Assembly: GCA_000437395.1 (NCBI GenBank)
Contig: FR898165.1
Location: 1 to 10,889 of the forward strand
Reading direction: 5' to 3'
DNA length: 10,889 bases
Source of the DNA: Clostridium sp. CAG:288
GTDB taxonomy: Bacteria; Bacillota_I; Bacilli_A; RFN20; CAG-288
The notes below the pieces were generated by a model that searched no databases, was not told the DNA's origin, and saw only the letters and a program-made list of their open reading frames with translations. Of this stretch, positions 1 to 7,247 are shown piece after piece. The stretch's first letter is position 1; each line of letters begins with the position of its first letter. Position numbers and translations under genes: made by a program.

Positions 1-102
1 TTTTTTATTCAGGTAAAATAATGCTTGGATAAAATCTAATCAAATATATGTAATTAATATTCGTTTAAAACACAATTTTTGTCTATTTTTAGAATTATCA
101 CT
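1..102. other. AT-rich intergenic DNA, no gene recognised
   Basis: This stretch lies beyond the terminator of the DUF5662-type gene and reaches the left window edge. It is very AT-rich with no open reading frame of note. I see no convincing promoter, RNA gene or repeat. A TAGACA-like box on the minus strand lacks a good partner -10. It may be the upstream region of a gene lying outside the window. Confidence 0.4.
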
Positions 103-140
103 AAAAAAGAGCATCTAGTTATTTAAAACTATTTGCTCTT
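103..140 (-). terminator. Intrinsic terminator of the DUF5662-type gene
   Basis: A 7-bp perfect stem (AAGAGCA at 107-113 with TGCTCTT at 134-140) encloses a second 5-bp stem (TAGTT/AACTA) across a small internal loop. Read on the minus strand it is followed by a run of six T (103-108 complement). It sits 6 bases beyond the stop codon at 147. The opposite flank is also T-rich after a short gap, so weak termination from the plus side is possible. Confidence 0.85.
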
Positions 141-146
141 AAATTT

Positions 147-674
147 TTAATAACTCTTAACCTTTTTAATAATCTTAAAGGCTTTATTATGTCCTTTTTC
201 TTTAACTAGCGTAAGCCATTCTGTAATTAGTTTAGCTGTTTCTTCGTGCATACCATCTAAATCGCCTTTATTGATCAAATAATCTAAAGGCATATCATCA
301 GTGTAATTTTTGCCATTATAGACCATAGAAGCTGCTACTCTATCAGCTAACATTTCTTTAACATATCTTAATGGCATTTTAACTGGAACATAGTCTCTTT
401 TAGCTGAGCTATAGAATGTCCAATATTCAAAGTGGTGTCTATTTCTGCCTTTATGATGAAGCCAAGCTTCCGAATATCCTTTTACTTTTCTCTCTTCAGT
501 TATTGGAGAATGGGTTCCAGTATAATAATGAGCTCCTGACCAAAATTCAGTTGGACTATATTTTGACAAATCGTGTCTAAGCCCTTGCCAACCTACACCA
601 ACTTTGAAGCAAAAATGAATTACTTTATGTCTATGTTTAGTAATTGTATGAAAATGTTTAAATGGATGTGCCAT
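147..674 (-). CDS. DUF5662 family protein
   Basis: This is a 175-residue soluble protein that I recognise as the DUF5662 family, whose biochemical role is not established (some databases name members 'catalase' without clear support). It has no signal peptide or membrane segment. The N-terminal 20 residues are rich in His and basic residues. They are followed by GLRHDLSKYSPTEFW (about 32-46), a His/Arg/Asn-rich GRNRHHFEYW (about 76-85), and MPLRYVKEMLADRVAAS (about 100-116). The spaced His/Asp residues resemble a metal-binding helical fold such as HD-type proteins, but this is inference. The start at 674 has an AGGAG about 9 bases upstream. It lies 36 bases after htpG, with a possible own promoter at 704-732, and has its own terminator at 103-140. 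A read-through transcript from the heat-inducible htpG promoter is plausible, since I see no terminator between them. Confidence 0.8.
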   Translation of the reverse strand: MAHPFKHFHTITKHRHKVIHFCFKVGVGWQGLRHDLSKYSPTEFWSGAHYYTGTHSPITEERKVKGYSEAWLHHKGRNRHHFEYWTFYSSAKRDYVPVKMPLRYVKEMLADRVAASMVYNGKNYTDDMPLDYLINKGDLDGMHEETAKLITEWLTLVKEKGHNKAFKIIKKVKSY

Positions 675-703
675 AAGTCATATCTCCTATTTATCTAGGA
701 TAA

Positions 704-732
704 ATTATAACTATTTATCGGCAAGAAGTGAA
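704..732 (-). promoter_or_regulatory. Possible promoter for the DUF5662-type gene
   Basis: A perfect -10 TATAAT (complement of 704-709) lies 17 bases from TTCACT (complement of 727-732, 4 of 6 matches to TTGACA). The -35 lies inside the 3' end of htpG. The expected start of transcription would be near 697, just ahead of the AGGAG before the gene. In such AT-rich DNA the match could be chance, so I treat it as tentative. Confidence 0.35.
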
Positions 733-2624
733 TTAAGATTATTAACAAATTGTGCTTTATCTTTAATATCGTAGCCTTCTAATAACATTGCTTCATCATA
801 TAAGAGTGAAGCATACTTAGAAATATCCTTGCCACTTTCCTTATTAGAACTTATAGTCTTAAATAATGTGTGGTCTGGATTAATCTCAAGGACCTTAATT
901 GCTTTGACTTGATCTTCACCAGTTGGATCTTGTTCATTCATAACATGTTCGATATTAAGAGATACCCCATCTTTTGATGAAATACATACTGGAGCGTCAA
1001 CTAATTTAGCTGAGAAGACAACGTCATCGACTTTATCCTTAAGGTTTTCTTTAAGAATATCGAGTAATTCTCTATTTTGGGCAGATAATGAATCAATCTT
1101 ATCTTTTTCTTCTTTAGAAAGTTCATCGTTACTTTCAGCAGTGATAGATTTGAATTCTAATCCTTCGTAGTCTTTCATTACTAAGAGTGTGAATTCATCA
1201 ATGTTTTCGTGTAACAATAAAACATCTGTACCAGATTGTTTATATTTTTCAATTTGTGGTAATAACTTGACAGATTCAAGAGTTTTACCTGCTGCATAGT
1301 AAATAACTTTTTGACCTTCTTTAGCGTTTTTCTTATATTCTTCTAAGCTAATCTTCTTATCACTTAATAGAGTATCATAAACTAATAAGTCTTTAAGTAA
1401 ATCTTTCTTAGAACCAAAGCTTTGATAAATGCCAAACTTGATATTAGCACCAAATGTATCAAAGAACTTTAAGTATTTATCGTAATCTTTATTCTTTAAA
1501 TCTTTAAGTCCATCGATTACTTTCTTTTCAATGTTATCACTGATTTTATGGAGACGCTTATCATCTTGTAAAATCTCTCTTGATACGTTGAGTGAGAAGT
1601 CATCAGAATCAACTAAACCTTTTAAGAATTTTAAATAATCTGGAACAAGTTCTGGGCACTTTTCTTTAATGAATACATCTTTTGCATATAAAGCTAATCC
1701 TTTTTCATAGGTATCACTATATAAGTTATATGGTGCATGACTTGGAATATAGACTAATGCTTTATAACAAATAAGTCCTTCAACATCCAAGAATAAAGAA
1801 AGTGTTGGATCTTCATAATCGTTGAATCTATTTTTATAGTATTCATTTAATTCTTGCTCGCTAACTTCTGATTTATTCTTTTTCCAAAGTGGAACCATAG
1901 AGTTTAGAGTTTCATCTTCATAATACTTTTCGTATTCGCCTTTTATTTCGTTGCCGTTTTCATCTTTTTTAGCACGACTCTTTTCCATAGCCATAACAAT
2001 TGGATAACGAATATAGTCTGAATATTTCTTAACGATATTTTTAATTACATATTGATCGAGATATGTTGAATACTTTTCTTCTTCGGTATCATCTTTAAGA
2101 TAAATTCTTATTGTCGAACCACTCTCTTCTCTTTGAGCCTCTTCGATACTATATGTTTCAATACCATCACTTTCAAACATATAAGCTTCATCGCTCTTAT
2201 AAGATTTAGTTAAAACTTCTACTTTCTTAGCAACCATAAAAGCACTATAGAAACCAACACCAAATTGACCAATAATACCAATATCTTTCTTATCTTCTGA
2301 TTCTTTTAATTTACTTAAGAACTCTTTACTGCCTGATTTAGCAATAGTACCTAAATTAGTTTCAAGTTCTCCTTTAGTCATACCGATTCCATCATCGCTG
2401 ATTTCGATATACTTTTCATCCTTATTAAGAGTAATTCTAATCTTATGTTCTTTAGTTTTAAGTCCATTCTCTTCTTTTAAAGATAAGAATCTATACTTAT
2501 CAATTGCATCTGATGCGTTAGAAATAATCTCTCTAAGGAATATTTCCTTATTTGAATAAATTGAGTTAATAACTAAGTTTAATAATTGTTTACTTTCTGT
2601 CTGAAATTGTTTTGTTTCTTTCAT
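711..2624 (-). CDS. htpG: Hsp90 family molecular chaperone HtpG
   Basis: HtpG is the bacterial Hsp90: a homodimeric, ATP-dependent cytosolic chaperone that remodels client proteins with DnaK. This 637-residue protein has the full three-domain layout. The N-terminal GHKL ATPase shows EIFLREIISNASDA with catalytic Glu32 and Asn36, DDGIGM with adenine-binding Asp77, and the lid-closing GQFGVGFY (119-126). The middle domain has NVSREILQ with Arg349 and Gln353, matching the ATP-contacting Arg/Gln pair of yeast Hsp90. A C-terminal dimerisation region follows. An in-frame ATG nine codons upstream (2651) falls at about the predicted transcription start and has no ribosome site. The ATG at 2624 follows AAAGGAGG, so I chose it. 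It is controlled by the promoter and CIRCE operator at 2655-2696. The gene reads as intact. Confidence 0.97.
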   Translation of the reverse strand: MKETKQFQTESKQLLNLVINSIYSNKEIFLREIISNASDAIDKYRFLSLKEENGLKTKEHKIRITLNKDEKYIEISDDGIGMTKGELETNLGTIAKSGSKEFLSKLKESEDKKDIGIIGQFGVGFYSAFMVAKKVEVLTKSYKSDEAYMFESDGIETYSIEEAQREESGSTIRIYLKDDTEEEKYSTYLDQYVIKNIVKKYSDYIRYPIVMAMEKSRAKKDENGNEIKGEYEKYYEDETLNSMVPLWKKNKSEVSEQELNEYYKNRFNDYEDPTLSLFLDVEGLICYKALVYIPSHAPYNLYSDTYEKGLALYAKDVFIKEKCPELVPDYLKFLKGLVDSDDFSLNVSREILQDDKRLHKISDNIEKKVIDGLKDLKNKDYDKYLKFFDTFGANIKFGIYQSFGSKKDLLKDLLVYDTLLSDKKISLEEYKKNAKEGQKVIYYAAGKTLESVKLLPQIEKYKQSGTDVLLLHENIDEFTLLVMKDYEGLEFKSITAESNDELSKEEKDKIDSLSAQNRELLDILKENLKDKVDDVVFSAKLVDAPVCISSKDGVSLNIEHVMNEQDPTGEDQVKAIKVLEINPDHTLFKTISSNKESGKDISKYASLLYDEAMLLEGYDIKDKAQFVNNLNSLLADK

Positions 2625-2632
2625 AAAAGGTA

Positions 2633-2640
2633 CCTCCTTT
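2633..2640 (-). promoter_or_regulatory. Ribosome binding site deciding the htpG start
   Basis: AAAGGAGG on the minus strand, 8 bases before the ATG at 2624, is a near-perfect Shine-Dalgarno sequence. It lies between the two candidate ATGs and therefore selects the downstream one. Confidence 0.9.
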
Positions 2641-2654
2641 AATAGACACATTTA

Positions 2655-2682
2655 ATTATAGTCTTCTTTTTAGCACTGTCAA
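2655..2682 (-). promoter_or_regulatory. Sigma-A promoter of htpG
   Basis: Consensus -35 TTGACA (complement of 2677-2682) and consensus -10 TATAAT (complement of 2655-2660) are separated by 16 bases. Transcription should start near 2648, giving a short leader of about two dozen bases before the htpG start. The -35 box lies inside the CIRCE operator. Confidence 0.9.
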
Positions 2683-2696
2683 GTTGCAAGTGCTAA
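2670..2696 (-). promoter_or_regulatory. CIRCE operator (HrcA binding site) of htpG
   Basis: The inverted repeat TTAGCACT (2670-2677) and AGTGCTAA (2689-2696) has 8 perfect base pairs. The full element is 27 bases, exactly the CIRCE geometry of 9-9-9 (consensus TTAGCACTC-N9-GAGTGCTAA), with only the innermost pair departing from consensus. It covers the -35 of the htpG promoter, so bound HrcA should block RNA polymerase. Repression by HrcA, relieved on heat shock when GroE is titrated, is established for this operator type. That it acts here is inferred from sequence. Confidence 0.95.
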
Positions 2697-2723
2697 TTTT
2701 ATATTACACTGTATCATTTATGT

Positions 2724-2755
2724 AAAAAGAACTGAAGATTTTACTCTCCAGTTCT
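2724..2755 (-). terminator. Intrinsic terminator of the gerE-like gene
   Basis: The stem AGAACTG (2728-2734) with CAGTTCT (2749-2755) is 7 perfect base pairs, extended inward by two more after a mismatch. On the minus strand it is followed by five T (2724-2728). It lies 25 bases after the gerE-like stop and just upstream of the htpG CIRCE/promoter, so it insulates the two genes. Confidence 0.88.
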
Positions 2756-2779
2756 CTATAAAGCCTTCTAATAAAAATA

Positions 2780-2983
2780 TTAAATATTTAATTCTCCAAG
2801 CCTTATTAATTCGACTACAGCGTGAGCTCTTCCTTTGACTTGTAGTTTTTGCATTACGTTAGAAATATGATTTCTAACAGTTTTTTCTGATATAAATAAT
2901 TCTTCTGCAATTTCTTTTGTTGTCTTGTTAGTGATGAGAAGTTCAAATACTTCTTTCTCACGCGAAGTTAAAATTGATGTCAT
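2780..2983 (-). CDS. gerE: GerE-like LuxR-type HTH regulator
   Basis: This 67-residue protein is essentially a single LuxR/GerE-type helix-turn-helix DNA-binding domain with no receiver or ligand domain. LTSREKEVFELL (5-16) opens the fold, TTKEIAEEL (21-29) is the scaffold helix, and SEKTVRNHISNVMQKL (32-47) is the recognition helix. KGRAHAVVELIRLGEL closes it. Sequence and size agree closely with Bacillus subtilis GerE (74 residues, from memory), the sigma-K-dependent late mother-cell regulator of spore-coat genes. In B. subtilis mutS2, uvrC and gerE also lie near each other in this order, which supports orthology. I chose the ATG at 2983 because GGGAGGA directly precedes it; a GTG six codons upstream (3001) lacks a ribosome site. 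It has its own terminator. Whether this organism sporulates cannot be told here. Confidence 0.88.
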   Translation of the reverse strand: MTSILTSREKEVFELLITNKTTKEIAEELFISEKTVRNHISNVMQKLQVKGRAHAVVELIRLGELNI

Positions 2984-2986
2984 AAA

Positions 2987-2993
2987 TCCTCCC
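2987..2993 (-). promoter_or_regulatory. Ribosome binding site deciding the gerE start
   Basis: GGGAGGA on the minus strand ends 3 bases before the ATG at 2983. The spacing is slightly short but the match is strong. It lies inside the coding region of the longer GTG-started alternative, favouring the shorter protein. Confidence 0.7.
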
Positions 2994-3002
2994 ATCCACA
3001 CT

Positions 3003-3011
3003 TAGGATATG
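3003..3011 (-). promoter_or_regulatory. Possible sigma-K-type -10 element before gerE
   Basis: CATATCCTA (complement of 3003-3011) fits the Bacillus sigma-K -10 consensus CATA-N3-TA exactly and is placed so that transcription would start about 10 bases before the ribosome site. I find no AC-type -35 at the usual spacing, and no good sigma-A promoter in the 58-base gap. uvrC read-through is the alternative, since no clear terminator follows uvrC. Confidence 0.3.
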
Positions 3012-3041
3012 CAGAAAAATGATTTATGATAGAATTTTTTA

Positions 3042-4811
3042 CTATTTTCTAGAATCTCTTTTCTCTAAAATAAGTTTTGCACTCTCTTCTGGTATTATTT
3101 GCTTTAACTCTTCCAAAGTTACACTCTTTAAAGAATCTAAAGTTGGATAAGCACTTAAAAGTTGAATACGACGCTTTTTACCAATTCCAGGAATATCGTC
3201 ATAGATTGTTTCAAAGAATGATTTTTCTCTTTTATGTCTATGGTAAGATATAGCAAATCTATGGACTTCATCTTGCATTCTCATAAGCATAAAGAAAAGT
3301 GGAGACTTATGGTTTAAAGGTATAAACTCACCTGTATTTCCATTTATAAGTGCATCTGTTTCATGTTTATCGTTTTTAGCTAAACCAGCAATATTGACAT
3401 TAACATTTAACTTTTCTCTAACGTTATATGCTATTTCGACTTGAGTCATACCACCATCAACAATAATTAAGTCTGGCATTTTAGAGTTTTCTTCTTTTAA
3501 CCTTGTTAAACGTCTGGTTAACACTTCTTCCATAGAAGCTAAATCATCACGTTTATTCTCTTGTCTTATCTTATATTTACGGTACATAGATGGTACTTTG
3601 ACACCATTAATAAACTTAACCATAGCACCTATAGCTTCAGTCCCTTGTAAGTGAGAGTTATCATATAGCTCTATATCTAACGGAGTTGAAATATTTAACA
3701 TATTACCTAATTCTTCTAAAAGTTTTAAATTATCATCTTCAAGTCTAGCTGTCATAAAGTGTTCATCTAAACCTGCTTTGGCATTTTCTAAAGCCATAAA
3801 TAATAAATCTTTTTTTACACCACGACTTGGGACAATTACTTTAATACCTAATGAGCTTTCAAGTATATCAGCTATAGATTTTTCAGAAATGATTAATTCT
3901 TTTGGCTTTGGATGATTAAGGTAGAACTGATAAATATAATCAGTTAATTCACTATTTATATCATCGAATTTTTCAACGACGAATAAGTTCTTACCTAAAA
4001 GTACACCTTTACGATAAAGCAAGAATAAAATAGAAATATAACCATCTCGTTGCGAATAGCCTACTATATCTCTATCAATATGATCTTGCATCATAATTTT
4101 TTGAGAGCTTAAAACGTGCTCAATAGTATCTAAAGTTTCTTTATATTCTTGAGCTTCTTCAAATCTAAGATCGTTAGCAGCAGCTCTCATCTTTGCAGTT
4201 ATTTCTTGCTTAACTTCAGAAGCATCACCATTTAAAAATTTGGTAATATGACTAATCATATCTTTGTTGTCAGACTTAGAAATATCGTTGATACATGGCC
4301 CCATACATTGACCTAAATGATAATATAAGCACGCTCTATTTGGAATATTTTTACATTTTCTTAAAGGATAAATTTTATTTAATAAATCTATCATTCTATA
4401 AGCTGATCCAGAGTTAGGAAAAGGTCCAAAATAAGAAAAAGATTTATCTCTATCATTACGAGCAATTTTTAAATATGGATCACCCATCTTTTTTAAGGCA
4501 ATATAAGGATACATCTTGCCATCTTTAAGCATGATGTTATATTTAGGATAATATTTTTGAATTAAATTAATCTCTAAAAGCAAAGATTCTTTTTCAGAAT
4601 CAGTTTCTATAGTATCAAAGTCTGTAACTTCTAGGACCATTCTAAAGACTTTACCTTCTTGAGGTCTAGTAAAATACTGCTTTACTCTTTTAACTAAAGA
4701 CTTAGCCTTACCAACATAAATAATGGTTCCATCTTTATTTTTCATTAGATAGCATCCAGGATGATCTGGTAAAAGCTCTATCTTTCTTTTAACTATTTCA
4801 GTATTAATCAT
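3042..4811 (-). CDS. uvrC: Excinuclease ABC subunit C (UvrC)
   Basis: UvrC makes both incisions around a DNA lesion in nucleotide excision repair, acting in the cytosol on the UvrB-DNA complex. The 589-residue protein has every expected part. These are the N-terminal GIY-YIG nuclease (GCY at 19-21, YVG at 32-34, Arg42, Glu75 or Glu80 region) for the 3' cut, and a four-cysteine cluster Cys153/161/169/173 for the iron-sulphur site. The UVR motif (about 200-233) binds UvrB, and the RNase H-like nuclease for the 5' cut has DNSHLQG (Asp384), VDGG (Asp452) and DEVHRFAI (His516). A C-terminal helix-hairpin-helix includes IPGIGKKRR (540-548). Length is normal for the family (B. subtilis 598). Its ATG overlaps the mutS2 stop as ATGA, implying translational coupling in one operon. 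Confidence 0.97.
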   Translation of the reverse strand: MINTEIVKRKIELLPDHPGCYLMKNKDGTIIYVGKAKSLVKRVKQYFTRPQEGKVFRMVLEVTDFDTIETDSEKESLLLEINLIQKYYPKYNIMLKDGKMYPYIALKKMGDPYLKIARNDRDKSFSYFGPFPNSGSAYRMIDLLNKIYPLRKCKNIPNRACLYYHLGQCMGPCINDISKSDNKDMISHITKFLNGDASEVKQEITAKMRAAANDLRFEEAQEYKETLDTIEHVLSSQKIMMQDHIDRDIVGYSQRDGYISILFLLYRKGVLLGKNLFVVEKFDDINSELTDYIYQFYLNHPKPKELIISEKSIADILESSLGIKVIVPSRGVKKDLLFMALENAKAGLDEHFMTARLEDDNLKLLEELGNMLNISTPLDIELYDNSHLQGTEAIGAMVKFINGVKVPSMYRKYKIRQENKRDDLASMEEVLTRRLTRLKEENSKMPDLIIVDGGMTQVEIAYNVREKLNVNVNIAGLAKNDKHETDALINGNTGEFIPLNHKSPLFFMLMRMQDEVHRFAISYHRHKREKSFFETIYDDIPGIGKKRRIQLLSAYPTLDSLKSVTLEELKQIIPEESAKLILEKRDSRK

Positions 4812-7132
4812 TTTAAAGTAACCACTGTGGAACCAACTCCACCTTCACCTTCACCACCAAAGCGATAGCTATCAACAAATGCTTTTTTATCCAAATATTT
4901 TCTAACAGCTTCTCTTAAAGCTCCAGTACCTACGCCATGAATAATTCTAACTTGATGATATTTCATTAAAAGACAATCATCTAAATATTTACCAAGTTTT
5001 TCTAAAGCTTCATCAACTCTTAAACCTATAAGGTTACACTCTAAACCTACTCCAGTTTTAGGAGTTGCCATATATTTATCAATCGAGGCCGTCTTACGTT
5101 TATCCTTAAGTTGAACTTGATCTTTAGGATCAGCTAATTTTTCAAGATCACTAGCTTTACATGTAATAGATAATCCACTACATGAAACCTTATATGAGTT
5201 CCCATTTTTAGCTAATATTCTGCCATTAGAATTAGCTTTTTTAACTTTGACATAATCCCCAACTTCAAATTCAAAGACTTTTATAGGCTCATTTTTATTA
5301 GTAGGAGTAGAAGCTATCTTATTTAAACTTCCTTTAATCTTACTCATTTCTGGTAAAGATTTAACTTTAGAACCAGGTGTCCATATTTCATCTAAGGCTT
5401 TTATTCTTTCATCAACAATCTTTTCGATATTCTTTTCAGCTTTTTCTCTTAAAGATTGCTTTTCTGCATTTAAAGATTCAATAGCAGCTGAACGTTTAGC
5501 GATAAGTCTATCTAGTTCTTTTTCTTTAGCTTGAACTTTTTCTTCAGTCTCTTTAGCTTTGTTTAACGAAATAGTAAGTTCTTCAATAAGCTTTTTCTCT
5601 GGTGTATCATTAAAGCTATTTAAATATTCTTTAGCTTTAAAAACAATACTATCTATAAAGCCTAATCTCTTAGCAACATCTAAAGCATAACTTTTTCCAA
5701 CAACTCCACTTCTAAGTTTAAAAGTAGGTTCAATTTTTTCTTCATCAAATATCATAGCGGCAGGGATAATCTTTTTATCATCAATTGCTCTATCTTTAAT
5801 CTTATCAAAGTGACTAGTAACAATAGCAAAAGAATTTAAATTTTCTATATAGTCTAAAATAGATAATGCTAAAGCTTCACCATCAAGTGGTGCTGTTCCT
5901 TGACCCAATTCATCAAATAGCAATATCGAGTTATTTGTCGCTTCTTTTAGTCCCTCATTTAGATTAAATAAGTGACCTGAGAAAGTTGATAAATTTTCAC
6001 TAAGAGATTGATTATCACCACCGACATAAATAACGTTATCAAATAAAGGTAAAACTGCTTCACCTTTAGTCGCTACAAGTAAACCATGTTGATTCATTAA
6101 AACAGCTAATGCAACTGACTTTAACAAAACTGTTTTACCACCAGCGTTAGGTCCCGTTACAACCATAATTTTTCCATCGACTTTATTAAGTCTCACGGTA
6201 TTAGAAACTATAACTGGCACATCTAAAAGCGGATGGAATAAGTCTTCAAGTAATAACTTTTCTTCATTGATAGAAGCAATATTACCCTTATACGTATTTC
6301 CATAATTAACAGCGCCAATTAAAGAATCAAGTCTTTTTGCTATCTCATAGTCTTTAACAATTTCTCTATAGTTTTCTCTTAAATTATCAGTTAAAGCCTT
6401 AAGTACTTTTTCTTCTTCAGCTTTTTCACGTTCTTTTAAGACATATATTTTATTGTTAATATCAAGAATTTCAACTGGAACAACAAAATATGTCTCACCA
6501 CTATTAGAAACCTCTTCAACCACACCTTTAACTCTACTTCTATAAGTATTCTTAACAGGCAAAACAGGTAATCCGTTTTTAACACCCATTCCATCACCAG
6601 TCAAATAATCTTTATAAGTGTTATATAAAGACGAAGCCATTCTTTCTATTTCACTTTTCTCTTTCTTAATTTTGTTACGAATAGCTCCAAGTTCATAGCT
6701 AGCTTCATCAGCAATACTATAATCAGGAAGAATTGATCTAGTTATATTCATTTCAATTCTTTTGAATTCTTTTAAATCTAACGCTAAATCGTTAACTCTT
6801 ATTAAGTCACTTCTATCTTTAAAGCAACTTCTAAGTTGTTCAATGGAAGCAAAGAAGTTTATAAATGAATACAAGCTTTCAGCACTTAAAGTTCCTCTTT
6901 TTTCAATTATTTTTAAACTTTCTCTTAAATCGTGGACATAAATAGGATTTAAAGTATGTCCTTCATTAATATAGTTTTTAATCTCATTTAAAAACTCGTG
7001 TTCAATATTTAATTCTTTTTGTTCAACTATAAAAGTACTACCAGCAGATAATACGTTTTCTTCATAGCCTACAAATTTACGATAGTTAGCTAGTATATTT
7101 TCAAATTCATCGTTTAAAGCTTTATTAATCAT
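4808..7132 (-). CDS. mutS2: MutS2 family ATPase/endonuclease
   Basis: MutS2 is a MutS-like ABC ATPase that lacks the mismatch-recognition domains. Family members suppress homologous recombination or, in B. subtilis, act on collided ribosomes. This copy has 774 residues, close to the usual 780-790. In order: the core/lever region (about 1-310), ATPase domain with Walker A GPNAGGKT (327-334), SLSENLSTFSGH (376-387) and Walker B ILLFDELGQGT (403-413). A charged coiled coil follows (about 510-580), then a KOW-like segment FEVGDYVKVKK (about 622-632), and a C-terminal Smr nuclease domain (about 696-774) with HGVGTGALR (732-740). The ATG at 7132 follows AAAGGA by 6 bases; an ATG five codons upstream (7147) overlaps that site and has none of its own. 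It has its own promoter and is co-translated with uvrC. Confidence 0.96.
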   Translation of the reverse strand: MINKALNDEFENILANYRKFVGYEENVLSAGSTFIVEQKELNIEHEFLNEIKNYINEGHTLNPIYVHDLRESLKIIEKRGTLSAESLYSFINFFASIEQLRSCFKDRSDLIRVNDLALDLKEFKRIEMNITRSILPDYSIADEASYELGAIRNKIKKEKSEIERMASSLYNTYKDYLTGDGMGVKNGLPVLPVKNTYRSRVKGVVEEVSNSGETYFVVPVEILDINNKIYVLKEREKAEEEKVLKALTDNLRENYREIVKDYEIAKRLDSLIGAVNYGNTYKGNIASINEEKLLLEDLFHPLLDVPVIVSNTVRLNKVDGKIMVVTGPNAGGKTVLLKSVALAVLMNQHGLLVATKGEAVLPLFDNVIYVGGDNQSLSENLSTFSGHLFNLNEGLKEATNNSILLFDELGQGTAPLDGEALALSILDYIENLNSFAIVTSHFDKIKDRAIDDKKIIPAAMIFDEEKIEPTFKLRSGVVGKSYALDVAKRLGFIDSIVFKAKEYLNSFNDTPEKKLIEELTISLNKAKETEEKVQAKEKELDRLIAKRSAAIESLNAEKQSLREKAEKNIEKIVDERIKALDEIWTPGSKVKSLPEMSKIKGSLNKIASTPTNKNEPIKVFEFEVGDYVKVKKANSNGRILAKNGNSYKVSCSGLSITCKASDLEKLADPKDQVQLKDKRKTASIDKYMATPKTGVGLECNLIGLRVDEALEKLGKYLDDCLLMKYHQVRIIHGVGTGALREAVRKYLDKKAFVDSYRFGGEGEGGVGSTVVTLK

Positions 7133-7138
7133 ACTGTT

Positions 7139-7144
7139 TCCTTT
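7139..7144 (-). promoter_or_regulatory. Ribosome binding site deciding the mutS2 start
   Basis: AAAGGA on the minus strand, 6 bases before the ATG at 7132. It sits inside the first codons of the longer alternative (ATG at 7147), so the shorter start is preferred. Confidence 0.75.
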
Positions 7145-7160
7145 CATATCTAACTTTATT

Positions 7161-7189
7161 ATTATATATCAATAACAATAATCAAACAA
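7161..7189 (-). promoter_or_regulatory. Promoter of the mutS2-uvrC operon
   Basis: A consensus -10 TATAAT (complement of 7161-7166) lies 17 bases from TTGTTT (complement of 7184-7189). It follows directly after the terminator at 7201-7224 and precedes mutS2 by about 30 bases. The -10 and spacing are ideal; the -35 matches only in TTG. Confidence 0.65.
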
Positions 7190-7200
7190 ATTTATTAACT

Positions 7201-7224
7201 AAAAAACTCGGCAAAAGCCGAGTT
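7201..7224 (-). terminator. Intrinsic terminator of the split pilin/beta-helix locus
   Basis: An 8-bp perfect stem AACTCGGC (7205-7212) and GCCGAGTT (7217-7224) with an AAAA loop. On the minus strand it runs into a T tract (complement of 7201-7206). It lies 23 bases past the stop at 7248 and separates this locus from mutS2. Confidence 0.93.
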
Positions 7225-7247
7225 ATAGTTAATTAAATTTGCATTTA

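Noticed and set aside
3012..3060. Small hairpin (TAGAA/TTCTA) after uvrC as a terminator.
   Set aside because: The stem is only 5 base pairs of mostly A-T and no clean T tract follows at the right place. I do not call it.
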